Source: Streptomyces sp. NBC_00690 (GTDB lineage: Bacteria > Actinomycetota > Actinomycetes > Streptomycetales > Streptomycetaceae). From it: a DNA stretch of 64,000 bases. Every line of letters starts with the position of its first letter. The stretch's first letter is position 1. Positions 54,236 to 63,435 of this stretch are shown in pieces. The position numbers and the translations under genes were made by a program. The notes under the pieces were generated by a model, which saw only the letters and a program-made list of their open reading frames with translations, was not told the origin of the DNA and did not search any database. The DNA lies in contig NZ_CP109009.1 in the NCBI RefSeq assembly GCF_036226685.1, positions 4,712,001 through 4,776,000 on the forward strand. Direction: 5' to 3'.

Positions 54236-55057
54236 ATGTCACATGACGCTGCCCCGCATCTGGATTTCGCGGGCACCACTCCGTACGAGGACTACGTCCA
54301 GGCGGATGTCCTCACCCATCTACAGCACACCCTCTCCGACGACCCGGGAGAGATGGTCTTCCTGGTCACCACGCAGGTGATGGAGTTGTGGTTCACCGTC
54401 ATCGTGCACGAGTGGGAGACGGCTTCCCGCGCCCTGAGCGAGGACCGGGTGCCGGCCGCCATAGACGCGCTCAAGCGCTCCGTGCGCGAACTGGAGGCGC
54501 TGAACTCCTCCTGGAAGCCGTTGGGCCAGCTGACCCCCGCCCAGTTCAACTCCTACCGCGATTCCCTCGGCGAGGGCTCGGGTTTCCAGTCGGCCATGTA
54601 CCGGCGGATGGAGTTCCTCCTCGGTGACAAGTCGGCGTCGATGCTGGTGCCCCACCGTGGTGCGCCGCGCGTCCACGCGGAGTTGGAGAAGGCCCTCCAG
54701 CAGCCCAGCCTGTACGACGAGGCGCTCCGGTTCCTCGCCCGCCGCGGCTTCGCCGTGCCGAGCGCGGTCCTGGAGCGGGATCCGGCCCTCAAGCACGAGC
54801 CGTCCACCGAGGTGGAAGCAGTGTGGGCGGGCATCTACGCCGATCCGGACGGCCATGCCGAGGCGGTACGTCTCGGTGAGGCGCTGACCGACGTGGGCGA
54901 ACTGGTGTGGCGTTGGCGCAACGACCATCTGGTGGCCACCCGCAGGGCGATGGGTTCGAAGACGGGCACCGGAGGCTCGGCCGGGGTCGCCTGGCTGGAG
55001 AAGCGGGCCCGCAAGAACGTATTCCCCGAGCTGTGGACGGCGCGCAGCCATGTCTGA
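54236..55057 (+). CDS. kynA: Tryptophan 2,3-dioxygenase
   Basis: The 273-residue haem enzyme has YEDYVQADVLTHLQHTLSDD, QVMELWFTVIVHEWETASRA (the distal region and haem-binding helix), YRDSLGEGSGFQSAMYRRME and RWRNDHLVATRRAMGSKTGT (proximal His). It opens the indole ring of tryptophan to N-formylkynurenine. ATG 54236. It overlaps the kynureninase gene by 8 bases, so the two are coupled. Confidence 0.94.
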   Translation: MSHDAAPHLDFAGTTPYEDYVQADVLTHLQHTLSDDPGEMVFLVTTQVMELWFTVIVHEWETASRALSEDRVPAAIDALKRSVRELEALNSSWKPLGQLTPAQFNSYRDSLGEGSGFQSAMYRRMEFLLGDKSASMLVPHRGAPRVHAELEKALQQPSLYDEALRFLARRGFAVPSAVLERDPALKHEPSTEVEAVWAGIYADPDGHAEAVRLGEALTDVGELVWRWRNDHLVATRRAMGSKTGTGGSAGVAWLEKRARKNVFPELWTARSHV

Positions 55058-56285
55058 GGCCCTGAAGAAGAAGGCCGCCGCGCTGGACGCGGCCGATGAA
55101 CTGCGCTCGCGGCGCGCCCTGTTCCAACTCGGCGATCGTGACGAGGACGTCTATCTGGACGGCAACTCACTGGGCGCACTGCCCGTGCACGTGCCCGCTC
55201 GGGTCGCCGATGTCGTCCAACGCCAATGGGGTGAACTGCGCATCCGCTCCTGGGCGGAGAGCGGCTGGTGGGACGCGCCGCAGCGGGTGGGCGACCGGAT
55301 CGCCCCCTTGGTCGGCGCGGGCCCCGGCCGCGTGGTCGTGGGCGACTCCACCAGTGTGAATGTGTTCAAGGCGGTGGTGGCGGGCGCCCGGCTGAATCCG
55401 GGACGCACCGAGATCGTCGTCGACGCCACCACCTTTCCCACCGACGGCTATCTCGCCGCCTCCGCGGCGCGGCTGACCGGATGCAGGATCGTCGCCGTCG
55501 ATCCCGGTGAACTGGCGTCCGCACTGGGTCCGGCGACGGCGGTGGTGCTGCTCAACCACGTCGACTTCCGCACCGGCCGCCTGCACGATCTGCCGTCGCT
55601 GACCGCCGCGATCCAGAGCGTCGGCGCGCTCGCCGTGTGGGACCTGTGTCACAGTGCGGGAGCCCTGCCGGTGGGCCTGGACGCCCACGGGGTGGACCTC
55701 GCCGTCGGCTGCACCTACAAGTACCTGAACGGAGGTCCCGGTTCACCGGCGTACCTCTATGTCGCCGAGCGCCACCAGCGGGCCTTCGACAGCCCGCTGC
55801 CCGGGTGGCACTCCCATGTGGACCCCTTTGCGATGGCACCCGAACACACCCCAGCGGACGGGGTGGCCCGGGGCAGGGTCGGTACGCCCGCGATCCTCTC
55901 GCTGCTGGCACTGGAAGCGGCGCTTGAGGTGTGGGACGGGGTCTCGATCGATTCCGTACGGGCGAAGAGCCTGGCCCTGACCGACTTCTTCCTGGAGTGC
56001 GCCGAATCCCATGTGGAGGGCGGTGTCAGCGGCCCGGACTCGCCGGTCTCCCTGGTGACCCCGCTGGCGCACTCCGAGCGTGGAAGCCAGTTGGCGTTGC
56101 GGTGTGCGAAGGCTCCGGTGGTGATGGAACGGCTCATCGAGCGCGGTGTGGTCGGAGACCTGCGGCGGCCGGATGTGCTGCGGTTCGGTTTCACTCCGCT
56201 GTACACGGGCTTCGCGGACGTCGAACGAGCCGCATCCACACTCGCCCGGGTGTTGGCGGAGGTCGCCGAGGATCCCACTGCTTGA
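55050..56285 (+). CDS. kynU: Kynureninase
   Basis: The 411-residue PLP enzyme has DEDVYLDGNSLGALP near the start, VGDSTSVNVFKAVVAGARLN, LNHVDFRTGRLHD, WDLCHSAGALPVGLDAHGVD with the cofactor Asp-His, and the PLP lysine in VGCTYKYLNGGPGSPAYLYV. It cleaves kynurenine to anthranilate and alanine. It starts at ATG 55050 inside the end of kynA. A strong hairpin follows the stop. Confidence 0.94.
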   Translation: MSEALKKKAAALDAADELRSRRALFQLGDRDEDVYLDGNSLGALPVHVPARVADVVQRQWGELRIRSWAESGWWDAPQRVGDRIAPLVGAGPGRVVVGDSTSVNVFKAVVAGARLNPGRTEIVVDATTFPTDGYLAASAARLTGCRIVAVDPGELASALGPATAVVLLNHVDFRTGRLHDLPSLTAAIQSVGALAVWDLCHSAGALPVGLDAHGVDLAVGCTYKYLNGGPGSPAYLYVAERHQRAFDSPLPGWHSHVDPFAMAPEHTPADGVARGRVGTPAILSLLALEAALEVWDGVSIDSVRAKSLALTDFFLECAESHVEGGVSGPDSPVSLVTPLAHSERGSQLALRCAKAPVVMERLIERGVVGDLRRPDVLRFGFTPLYTGFADVERAASTLARVLAEVAEDPTA

Positions 56286-56300
56286 TCCGCCTGGCCAACC

Positions 56301-56335
56301 TGACCAGCGGGGACTGATAGCGTCCCCGCTGGTCA
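56301..56335 (+). terminator. Terminator hairpin after kynU
   Basis: A perfect 14-bp stem (56301-56314 with 56322-56335) with a 7-base loop lies 16 bases after the kynU stop. It probably separates kynA-kynU from the hydrolase gene, or only attenuates read-through. Confidence 0.8.
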
Positions 56336-56405
56336 GCACATTTCCGCGGTGACCCGGTTGGGTCCGCGGTCAATTCCGAGACAGCTTCGGAAGGTTGGAA
56401 GCACA

Positions 56406-57275
56406 ATGCCGGACCCCGTCGCCCGTGACACCGCCGAGACCGAGTCTGCCTTCTCGCATCCCGCCGTGGCCCCGGACGTGTCCATCGCGTACGGCGAACA
56501 CCCCGACCAGGTGGTCGATTTCTACGCTCCCCGCGGCGGACAGCACAGTGTGCCGTTGGTCGTCGTGCTGCACGGCGGGGCGTGGCGGGCCCGCTACGAC
56601 CGGCAATACCTGACCCCGTTCGCCGACTTCCTGGCCCGTCGTGGACTCGCGGTCGCCAATGTGGAGTACCGACGCGGGCGGAACCTGCCACAGCAGGGCG
56701 GGCAGGGCCCGGTCGCGGGCCGATGGCCGGAGACCTTCGACGACATCGCCGCAGTGCTGGACGCCCTGCCCGAACTGGTCCGCACCGCACTGCCGCAGGC
56801 CGATGTCCGGCGCACGGTGCTCACGGGCCACTCCGCGGGAGGTCAGTTGGCGCTCTGGGCCGCTGCCCGGCATGTGTTGCCCATCGGGTCCCCCTGGCGA
56901 CTGCCCGCCCCACCACCGCTGCGCGGGGTGGTGGCACTGGCGCCGATCGTCGACTTCGCCCGCGCCGTGGAGCTCGATGTGTGCGGTGGAGCCGTGGCGG
57001 AACTCCTCGGTGACAGCGACGAGTTCACGGCACGCACGGCCCAGAGCGACCCCGCCGCGCTCCTGCCCACCGGGATCGCCACCGCTGTGGTGCAGGGACG
57101 GGACGACCTCACCGTGCCCCACGAGCTCGCCGAGTCCTTCGTCGCGGCGGCGGCCAAGGCGGGGGAGACGGTGGGACTGACGTTGCTGGAGGAGGTCGGG
57201 CACTTCCCGGTGATCGACCCCGCGGCGGACGCCTGTGCGGTGGTCGCCGAGGAGATCGCCCAACTGGCTTTTTGA
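56406..57275 (+). CDS. Alpha/beta hydrolase, kynurenine formamidase-like
   Basis: ATG 56406 follows GGAAGG; 289 residues. LVVVLHGGAWRARYDRQYLT holds the oxyanion HGGxW motif, TVLTGHSAGGQLALWAAARH the nucleophile (GHSAGG), and the catalytic Asp and His lie in VVQGRDDLTVPHELA and EEVGHFPVID. This is the esterase/formamidase group that hydrolyses N-formylkynurenine. Placement after kynA-kynU supports that role and would complete tryptophan to anthranilate. No cyclase-type KynB is seen. Confidence 0.82.
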   Translation: MPDPVARDTAETESAFSHPAVAPDVSIAYGEHPDQVVDFYAPRGGQHSVPLVVVLHGGAWRARYDRQYLTPFADFLARRGLAVANVEYRRGRNLPQQGGQGPVAGRWPETFDDIAAVLDALPELVRTALPQADVRRTVLTGHSAGGQLALWAAARHVLPIGSPWRLPAPPPLRGVVALAPIVDFARAVELDVCGGAVAELLGDSDEFTARTAQSDPAALLPTGIATAVVQGRDDLTVPHELAESFVAAAAKAGETVGLTLLEEVGHFPVIDPAADACAVVAEEIAQLAF

Positions 57276-57351
57276 ACCGGTACCCGGACCACATCAACGG
57301 GTCGGGGAATCGAGGACGGAAGCTGACCGCAAGCCTTCCTACCTTCTTCCC

Positions 57352-58173
57352 ATGACCTACCTAGTGACCGGGGCGACCGGAACCGTCGGCTCTCAGATCG
57401 TGCAGCAGCTGTTGAACCGCGGCCACTTGGTCCGCGCCCTGACCCGCAACCCCGAAACCGCCGCGTTCCCCGCCGGAGTCGATGTCGTCCAAGGAGACCT
57501 CACCGATCCCGCGTCCCTCGCCCCTGCCCTCGCGGGAGTGACGGGTCTGCATCTGATCACCTTCGGCGGACCCTACTTCGCGGACCTGGAGAGCGGTCCG
57601 CAGATCCTGGAGCTCGCCCGCGCCGCCGGGGTGCGCCGCATCACCGTCCTCCACGGCGGCGGACCCACACCGCTGGAGACCGCCGTGCGCGAGAGCCACT
57701 TCGTGTGGACCGTCGTCATGCCGGTGGAGTTCATGTCGAACGCACTGTCCTGGGCCGACTCCATCCGCACGGACGACGAGGTGCGCGAGCCGTTCGTGAA
57801 CCGGCTCAGCGCCATGGTCCACGAGTCCGACATCGGCGCGGTCGCCGCCGTCGCCCTCAGCGAGGACGGCCACGCCGGTGGGGAGTACGTCGTCACCGGC
57901 CCGCAGGCGCTGACCGTCGAGGACAAGACACGGGCGCTCGCCGCCGCCCGCGGGAAGCCGATCCGTCTCGTCGAACTGACCGAGGACGAGGCGCTGGCCC
58001 AGTGGCGAGCGGCCGGGCAGCCGGATGAGGTGATCGATTTCCTGCTCATGGTCTACCGCGACACCCCGGCCGTCGGACGCACCGTCGTGGACACCGTGGA
58101 GAGGGTCACCGGGCACCCGCCGCGGAGCTTCGACGAGTGGGCGAAGGACCATGCGGAAGAATTCCGTGGCTGA
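57352..58173 (+). CDS. NmrA-like/atypical SDR NAD(P)-binding protein
   Basis: The 273-residue protein starts MTYLVTGATGTVGSQIVQQL, an extended-SDR/NmrA nucleotide motif (GATGTVG), and continues with VRALTRNPETAAFPAGVDVV and GDLTDPASLAPALAGVTGLH. The Tyr-x-x-x-Lys catalytic pair is not evident, so it may be a sensor or quinone reductase of the QOR2/NmrA type. It follows the formamidase-like gene after 76 bases. Function unknown. Confidence 0.85.
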   Translation: MTYLVTGATGTVGSQIVQQLLNRGHLVRALTRNPETAAFPAGVDVVQGDLTDPASLAPALAGVTGLHLITFGGPYFADLESGPQILELARAAGVRRITVLHGGGPTPLETAVRESHFVWTVVMPVEFMSNALSWADSIRTDDEVREPFVNRLSAMVHESDIGAVAAVALSEDGHAGGEYVVTGPQALTVEDKTRALAAARGKPIRLVELTEDEALAQWRAAGQPDEVIDFLLMVYRDTPAVGRTVVDTVERVTGHPPRSFDEWAKDHAEEFRG

Positions 58174-58207
58174 CCTGTCGTCCGTAAGGAACCCCAGGTA
58201 GTCCTTG

Positions 58208-58255
58208 GGGCGGACGCGGCGGAATCCATAGTGATGGTGACGACCGCGTCCGCCC
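58208..58255 (+). terminator. Terminator hairpin after NmrA-like gene
   Basis: The arms GGGCGGACGCGG and CCGCGTCCGCCC (58208-58219 with 58244-58255) are perfect, with a 24-base loop, and are followed by TTCCCCTT. Confidence 0.7.
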
Positions 58256-58275
58256 TTCCCCTTACCGTTCTGTAG

Positions 58276-59577
58276 GTGACCGAGAAGACCAGACCCCCCG
58301 AATACCGCCTGGCCATGGGGGCCCTGGGCGGCCTCCGCAAGGAGCTCGTCCTCAACGCCTTCGCCTACCGACCCCTGCCACCACTGAGCCCCGAAGGCCC
58401 GCTGCTCCGCCGGCTGCCGACACGAATACGCCGCCTGGCCGTGTGGGCGCCCCATGGCGCCGTGGCCATGCTCTGCTTCTTCACCCTGTTCGCCTGGGGG
58501 GCCTCACGGGTCACCGGCTTCAGCTCCACGCTGAGCGTGGCGGTGCCCATCCTCGCCCTGGCGATGACGCTGGTACGGCCCGTCGGCGGGTTCTGGATCT
58601 CCATCGCGGCCGTTCCCCTGGTCAATGCGACGGGCGGGTACGACGGGGGAGCGTGGCCCTGGCCGCCCACCCTCTTCTTCGGCCATCTCTGCGTGCTGAC
58701 CGTCGTCACCCTGCGCACCCGGCCCCGCTGCGCCGTGTGGATGTGGCTGATCACCGCGGTGGCCGGGTACTTCACCGAGTCCCTGTTGGACCGCTGGGCC
58801 CCGACCAACACCTCCCAGCTGCTCTTTGCAGCCGCGGTACTGATGCTGCTGGCGACCACCTACCTCGTCCGCAAGGACGCCAAGGAAGAAGTCGCAGCGC
58901 AGCAGACCGTCACCGCCGTCGAACGCGATCGGCGCACCCTCCTGGAGGAGCGCACCACCATCGCCCGCGAACTCCACGACGTCGTCGCCCACCACATGTC
59001 GGTGGTCGCGATCCAGGCGGAAGCAGCCCCCTACCGGGTCGAGAACCCGCCGCCCGAACTGGAGCAGGCATTCGCCACCATCCGGGAGAACGCGGTCGCC
59101 GCCCTGACCGAGCTGCGCCGCATCCTCGGTGTGGTCCGCGCGGAGGACTACGAAGCCCCGGACGCGCCCCAGCCGGTGCTCGCCGACCTAGGTCAGCTGC
59201 TCGGCAATGTGAGCGAGGCCGGTCTGCGCACGGACAAGACCATCACCGGAGCCGTGCGCGAGCTGCCCCCGGGCGTCGAACTCTCGGCGTTCCGGATCAT
59301 CCAGGAGGCACTGAGCAACGCGCTGCGCCACGCACCCGGATCGACGGCGAAGGTCGAGGTGTCCTACGTGCTCGGCGGCCTTGGACTGCGGATCGTGAAC
59401 ACCGCCCCGCAGGGCCTGGTCAAGCCGTCACCGGGAGCGGGACACGGCATCACCGGGATGCGGGAGCGTGTGACCATGCTCCAGGGCGAGATGACGGCCG
59501 AGCCCACCGAGGACGGGGGCTACGAGGTGACCGCCTTCATCCCCGTGCCCGCAACCGCCACCGAGGAGACCGTATGA
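58276..59577 (+). CDS. Sensor histidine kinase (HisKA_3 type)
   Basis: GTG 58276 gives 433 residues. The first 215 residues include about six membrane segments without a large extracellular domain. The phosphoacceptor block is ERTTIARELHDVVAHHMSVV (His in ELHDVVAHH) and the ATPase part shows FRIIQEALSNALRHAPGSTA (N-box) and PGAGHGITGMRERV (G-box). Such NarX/DesK-like kinases sense membrane or small-molecule signals. It overlaps its response regulator gene by ATGA. Confidence 0.93.
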   Translation: MTEKTRPPEYRLAMGALGGLRKELVLNAFAYRPLPPLSPEGPLLRRLPTRIRRLAVWAPHGAVAMLCFFTLFAWGASRVTGFSSTLSVAVPILALAMTLVRPVGGFWISIAAVPLVNATGGYDGGAWPWPPTLFFGHLCVLTVVTLRTRPRCAVWMWLITAVAGYFTESLLDRWAPTNTSQLLFAAAVLMLLATTYLVRKDAKEEVAAQQTVTAVERDRRTLLEERTTIARELHDVVAHHMSVVAIQAEAAPYRVENPPPELEQAFATIRENAVAALTELRRILGVVRAEDYEAPDAPQPVLADLGQLLGNVSEAGLRTDKTITGAVRELPPGVELSAFRIIQEALSNALRHAPGSTAKVEVSYVLGGLGLRIVNTAPQGLVKPSPGAGHGITGMRERVTMLQGEMTAEPTEDGGYEVTAFIPVPATATEETV

Positions 59578-60242
59578 CCGCCCCGAAGATTCGTGTACTG
59601 ATCGTCGACGACCAGATGATGGTGCGCGAGGGCTTCTCGGTCCTGCTCAATGCGATGCCGGACATCGAAGTCGTCGGGGAGGCCGTCAACGGGCGGGAAG
59701 CGGTCGCGAAGGTCGCCGCGCTGGTTCCGGACGTGGTGCTGATGGACATCCGGATGCCCGAGCTCAACGGCATCGAGGCCACCCGCGAGATCGTCGCAGG
59801 GGGCGAGAAGTCGAAGGTGCTGGTGCTCACCACCTTCGACCTCGACGAGTACGTCTACCAGGCCCTGCGCGCGGGGGCGTCGGGCTTCCTCCTCAAGGAC
59901 GCGTCCGCCCGGCAGCTCGCGGACGGGGTCCGGGTGGTCGCGGCGGGGGAGGCGCTCCTCGCGCCGACCGTGACCCGGAGACTGATCACGGAGTTCTCCA
60001 AGCTCGGCGCCATCCCCAAGGCGCCCGCGCTCTCGCAGGTGGGGGACCTCACCGAGCGGGAGACCGAGGTGCTGGTCCTGATAGCCCAGGGGTTGTCCAA
60101 CGCCGAGATCGCCTCGCACCTGGTGGTCGCCGAGTCGACCATCAAGACGCATGTGAGCCGCATCCTGGTGAAGCTCGGACTGCGGGACCGCACCCAGGCC
60201 GCCGTGTTCGCCTACGAGGCACGGCTCGTCACCCCCGGGTAG
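59574..60242 (+). CDS. Response regulator, NarL/LuxR family
   Basis: The 222-residue protein has a receiver domain (IRVLIVDDQMMVREGFSVLL, phospho-Asp in DVVLMDIRMPELNG, Lys in GFLLKDASARQL) and a C-terminal LuxR-type helix-turn-helix (LTERETEVLVLIAQGLSNAE, IASHLVVAESTIKTHVSRIL). It is coupled to the kinase by overlap. Targets are unknown; the P450 and ABC exporter genes nearby are candidates. Confidence 0.95.
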   Translation: MTAPKIRVLIVDDQMMVREGFSVLLNAMPDIEVVGEAVNGREAVAKVAALVPDVVLMDIRMPELNGIEATREIVAGGEKSKVLVLTTFDLDEYVYQALRAGASGFLLKDASARQLADGVRVVAAGEALLAPTVTRRLITEFSKLGAIPKAPALSQVGDLTERETEVLVLIAQGLSNAEIASHLVVAESTIKTHVSRILVKLGLRDRTQAAVFAYEARLVTPG

Positions 60243-60454
60243 TCACAGCCAGTGGTCACACCCGGACGGTCCCGCCCGACGGGCCGAGATCGGGCACGGC
60301 CGGCAACGCCTGGACGGTCCGGGCCCGAAGGGGCGACCACAGCGCCGGTCACCGCCCACCGACCGGCTCAGCTCGCAAAAGGGCTGGTCACAAACGGGTT
60401 GAGCCTTCTCGCGGACACTGGCCCCCATGGGGTCGACGGGGTTAACGTCCCGCT

Positions 60455-61660
60455 ATGAGCGCACTTTTCGAACCTTGGTCACCCTCCTTCGTCGCTGATC
60501 CGTACCCCGCGTACGAGGAGCTGCGGGCGCAGGGGCGCGTGCACTGGTTCGAACCCACGCGGCAGTGGCTCGTACCGCACTACGAGGACGTCTCCGCACT
60601 GCTGCGCGACCGGCGCCTGGGGCGGACGTATCTGCACCGCTTCACCCATGAGGAGTTCGGCCGCACCGCGCCGCCCGTCGAACACGAGCCGTTCCACACG
60701 CTCAACGACAACGGCATCCTCGATCTGGAGGCACCGGACCACACCCGCATCCGCCGACTGATCACCAAGGCGTTCACCCCGCGGACCGTGGCCCGGCTGG
60801 AGCCGACCGTGCAGCGGCTGGCCGCCGAGTTGGTCACGGACTTCGTCCGGGACGGCGGCGGCGATCTGCTGGCCCGGGTCGCAGAACCGCTGCCGGTGGC
60901 GGTGATCGCCGAGATGCTGGGTGTCCCCGAAGCCGATCGGGCACTGTTGCGCCCCTGGTCGGCCGATATCTGCGGCATGTTCGAGCTCAGTCCCTCGACG
61001 GAGACCGCGGAGCGTGCGGTGAGGGCGTCGGTGGAGTTCTCGGCCTATCTGCGGGAGCTGATCGCCGAGCGCCGCAAGGAGCCCGGCGACGATCTGATCT
61101 CCGCGCTGATCGCCGCCCACGAAGAGGGCGACCGGCTCAGCGAACAGGAGATGATCTCCACCTGTGTGCTGCTGCTTAACGCCGGGCACGAAGCCACCGT
61201 CAACACCACGGCGAACGGCTGGTGGACCCTGCTGCGGCACCCCGAGCAGCTGGCCCGGCTCCGGGCCGACCACTCCTTGGTGCCCACCGCCATCGAGGAG
61301 CTGATGCGGTACGACACCCCGCTCCAGATGTTCGAGCGCTGGGTGCTGGACGACATCGAGATCGACGGCACGGTCCTTCCCCGCGGCTCCGAACTGGCGC
61401 TGCTGTTCGGCTCGGCCAACCGGGACCCGCAGCGCTTCCCGGACGCGGACCGGCTCGACCTCGCCCGTACCGACAACGCGCACATCACCTTCGGCGCTGG
61501 CATCCACTTCTGTCTCGGCGCACCGCTGGCCAGGATCGAGCTGGCGGCGTCCTTCGGCGAGCTGCTGCGGCAGGCCCCGACGATGAAGCTGGCGGCCGAA
61601 CCGCGGTGGAAGCCGGGGTATGTCATCCGCGGTGTGTACGAGCTGCCGGTGGAGCTCTAG
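60455..61660 (+). CDS. Cytochrome P450
   Basis: The 401-residue protein has all P450 landmarks: LLNAGHEATVNTTANG (I-helix oxygen groove, with the acid/Thr pair replaced by H-E-A-T), EELMRYDTPLQ (the ExxR-like K-helix region), and FGAGIHFCLGAPLARIELAA with the haem Cys. It is soluble and would need ferredoxin, of which no gene is seen. The substrate is unknown. Its stop lies in the first of three 12-bp repeats. Confidence 0.92.
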   Translation: MSALFEPWSPSFVADPYPAYEELRAQGRVHWFEPTRQWLVPHYEDVSALLRDRRLGRTYLHRFTHEEFGRTAPPVEHEPFHTLNDNGILDLEAPDHTRIRRLITKAFTPRTVARLEPTVQRLAAELVTDFVRDGGGDLLARVAEPLPVAVIAEMLGVPEADRALLRPWSADICGMFELSPSTETAERAVRASVEFSAYLRELIAERRKEPGDDLISALIAAHEEGDRLSEQEMISTCVLLLNAGHEATVNTTANGWWTLLRHPEQLARLRADHSLVPTAIEELMRYDTPLQMFERWVLDDIEIDGTVLPRGSELALLFGSANRDPQRFPDADRLDLARTDNAHITFGAGIHFCLGAPLARIELAASFGELLRQAPTMKLAAEPRWKPGYVIRGVYELPVEL

Positions 61661-61765
61661 GTGGAGCTCTAGGCGGAGCTCTCAAGGGGTTGCGTACGAG
61701 TGGGTCTGTACGGGACGGTCTGTACGGGTCGGTCTGTACGAGTGGGTCTGCTCGGGGGCGTCTTC
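61649..61765 (+). repeat. Tandem 12-bp repeats and GTCTGTACG repeats at the P450 3' end
   Basis: GTGGAGCTCTAG occurs twice (61649-61660, 61661-61672) and is followed by a degenerate third copy. Then GGTCTGTACG occurs three times, plus a degenerate fourth (to 61765). The P450 stop codon lies in the first unit. This marks expansion by slippage in the space before the convergent ABC permease gene. Confidence 0.75.
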
Positions 61766-61818
61766 GCCGGCGTCGAGCAGTGCGCCGGTGATCGGGGCGA
61801 TTCCGGGGTCCCATGAGC

Positions 61819-63435
61819 TCATGTCCGAAGGTCCCTTCTGCACAGTGCGACCAGTCCGGCGCAGCCGGAAGCGGCGGCCAGCGCCGTGAGCACCAGCAGC
61901 GGGGGCCACTGCACGGAACCTCCCGGGAGCTTCGGCAGCTGACCGAAGGGGGACAGTTCCAGTACCCGGCCGGGCAGGTCGAGCGCCGGCCCGATCCAGC
62001 CGACGGTGAGACAGACGCCGGCCACGACCCAGGCCGCTCCGGCGGCCCGGGGGACCAGCCCGTACAGCAGCACCGCGATGCCTCCGAGCAGCCAGACGGC
62101 GGGCAGTTGGGCCAGTGCCGCCGCGACGATCGCCCCGTGCCGCTCACCGTGTCCGAGGGCCAGACCCAGCCCCGCCGCACCGAGGACCACGACCGAGCCG
62201 CCGAAGGCGACGGCCAGATGGCCGGCAGCCCAGGTCGGCCGGCCCACCGCGGTCGCGAGGACGGGTTCGGCCCGCTGGGCGGCCTCCTCGCCGTGCAGCC
62301 GCAGCACGGAGGCGACCACGAACAGCCCGGCGACCATGCCGCAGAGCCCCACCATGGCGGCGAGGAACGCATCGGTCAGCCCGGTTCGGCCTCCCATCCG
62401 CTCGAAGACGGCCCTGGCCTGCTCGTTCTGGCCGACGAGCTCGGTCGCCCCGTCCGCCAGTGATCCGAGGGCGAGCCCGGCGACGAGGAATCCGAGGGTC
62501 CAGCCCAGCAGGGCGCCCCGCTGGAGTCGCCAGGCCAGCGCGGCAGGGCCGGTGAGCCGGCCGTGGGCGGGCCCGGGCCGGGTGGGCAGGAAGCTCATGC
62601 CCACATCGCGCCGTCCGGCCAGTGCGTACGCCAGGGTGCCCTGCGCGGCGACGGCGAGGACGAGCAGGAGCAGCACCCACCAGCGCTCGGTACCGAAGGG
62701 GCGTACCTGTTCCGCCCAGCCCAGCGGGGAGAGCCAGACCAGGGCGGAGGGCTCGGTGGCGGCGTCACCGGCGGCCCGTAGGGCGTAGGCGCCACCGAGG
62801 ACGGCGGCGGTCAGCCCCCGGGCGAGCCGGGCGCTCTCGGTGAGCTGGGCCATCAGCGCCGCGGTGGTGGCGAAGAGCATCCCGGTCCCGCCGATGGCGA
62901 GCCCCAGTGCGAGCGCCCCGGCCGCCGATCCGCCCGGGCCGGCCAGGCCCGCGGTCACCAACAGGGCGATGCCGGCATTGCCGACCGCCGCGGTGAGCAG
63001 GGCAGCGGTCAGTGGTGCACGGCGCCCCACGACGGCGGCGGACAGCATCTCCTGACGGCCGCTCTCCTCCTCGTCACGGGTGTGCCGGACGACGATGAGC
63101 AGGCTCATCACCGCGGCCATCAGCGCCGCGAAGCCTCCGAACCGCCAGCTGACCAGACCGCCGACGGAGTCGCTGAAGACCGGCCCGTACAGCGCGCGCA
63201 GCGAACCGTTGGTGGTCATCGACCGCAGGAGCTCAGCGCGGGCGGCGGGGGTGTCGTAGAAGGACTCGATGGTGCCGGCGCCGCTGACGACCAGGGCGGA
63301 GAGGACCAGCACCCAGATAGGGAGCAGGACGCGGTCCTGGCGCAGGGCGAGCCGCAGCAGGGGTCCCGTACCGGCGAAGGGGCTGTTGCCGGGGCGCCGG
63401 GTGTGGAGCGGGGAGGTGTCCGCAGTGGTGGTCAT
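61819..63435 (-). CDS. ABC exporter permease
   Basis: The 538-residue protein has 12 or so hydrophobic segments in two similar halves ([20 protein letters not shown] near the start and a second set after residue 295), the pattern of bacterial ABC-2-like permeases of antibiotic and lipid exporters. It overlaps the upstream ATPase gene by ATGA (63432-63435). No substrate is visible. Confidence 0.88.
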   Translation of the reverse strand: MTTTADTSPLHTRRPGNSPFAGTGPLLRLALRQDRVLLPIWVLVLSALVVSGAGTIESFYDTPAARAELLRSMTTNGSLRALYGPVFSDSVGGLVSWRFGGFAALMAAVMSLLIVVRHTRDEEESGRQEMLSAAVVGRRAPLTAALLTAAVGNAGIALLVTAGLAGPGGSAAGALALGLAIGGTGMLFATTAALMAQLTESARLARGLTAAVLGGAYALRAAGDAATEPSALVWLSPLGWAEQVRPFGTERWWVLLLLVLAVAAQGTLAYALAGRRDVGMSFLPTRPGPAHGRLTGPAALAWRLQRGALLGWTLGFLVAGLALGSLADGATELVGQNEQARAVFERMGGRTGLTDAFLAAMVGLCGMVAGLFVVASVLRLHGEEAAQRAEPVLATAVGRPTWAAGHLAVAFGGSVVVLGAAGLGLALGHGERHGAIVAAALAQLPAVWLLGGIAVLLYGLVPRAAGAAWVVAGVCLTVGWIGPALDLPGRVLELSPFGQLPKLPGGSVQWPPLLVLTALAAASGCAGLVALCRRDLRT

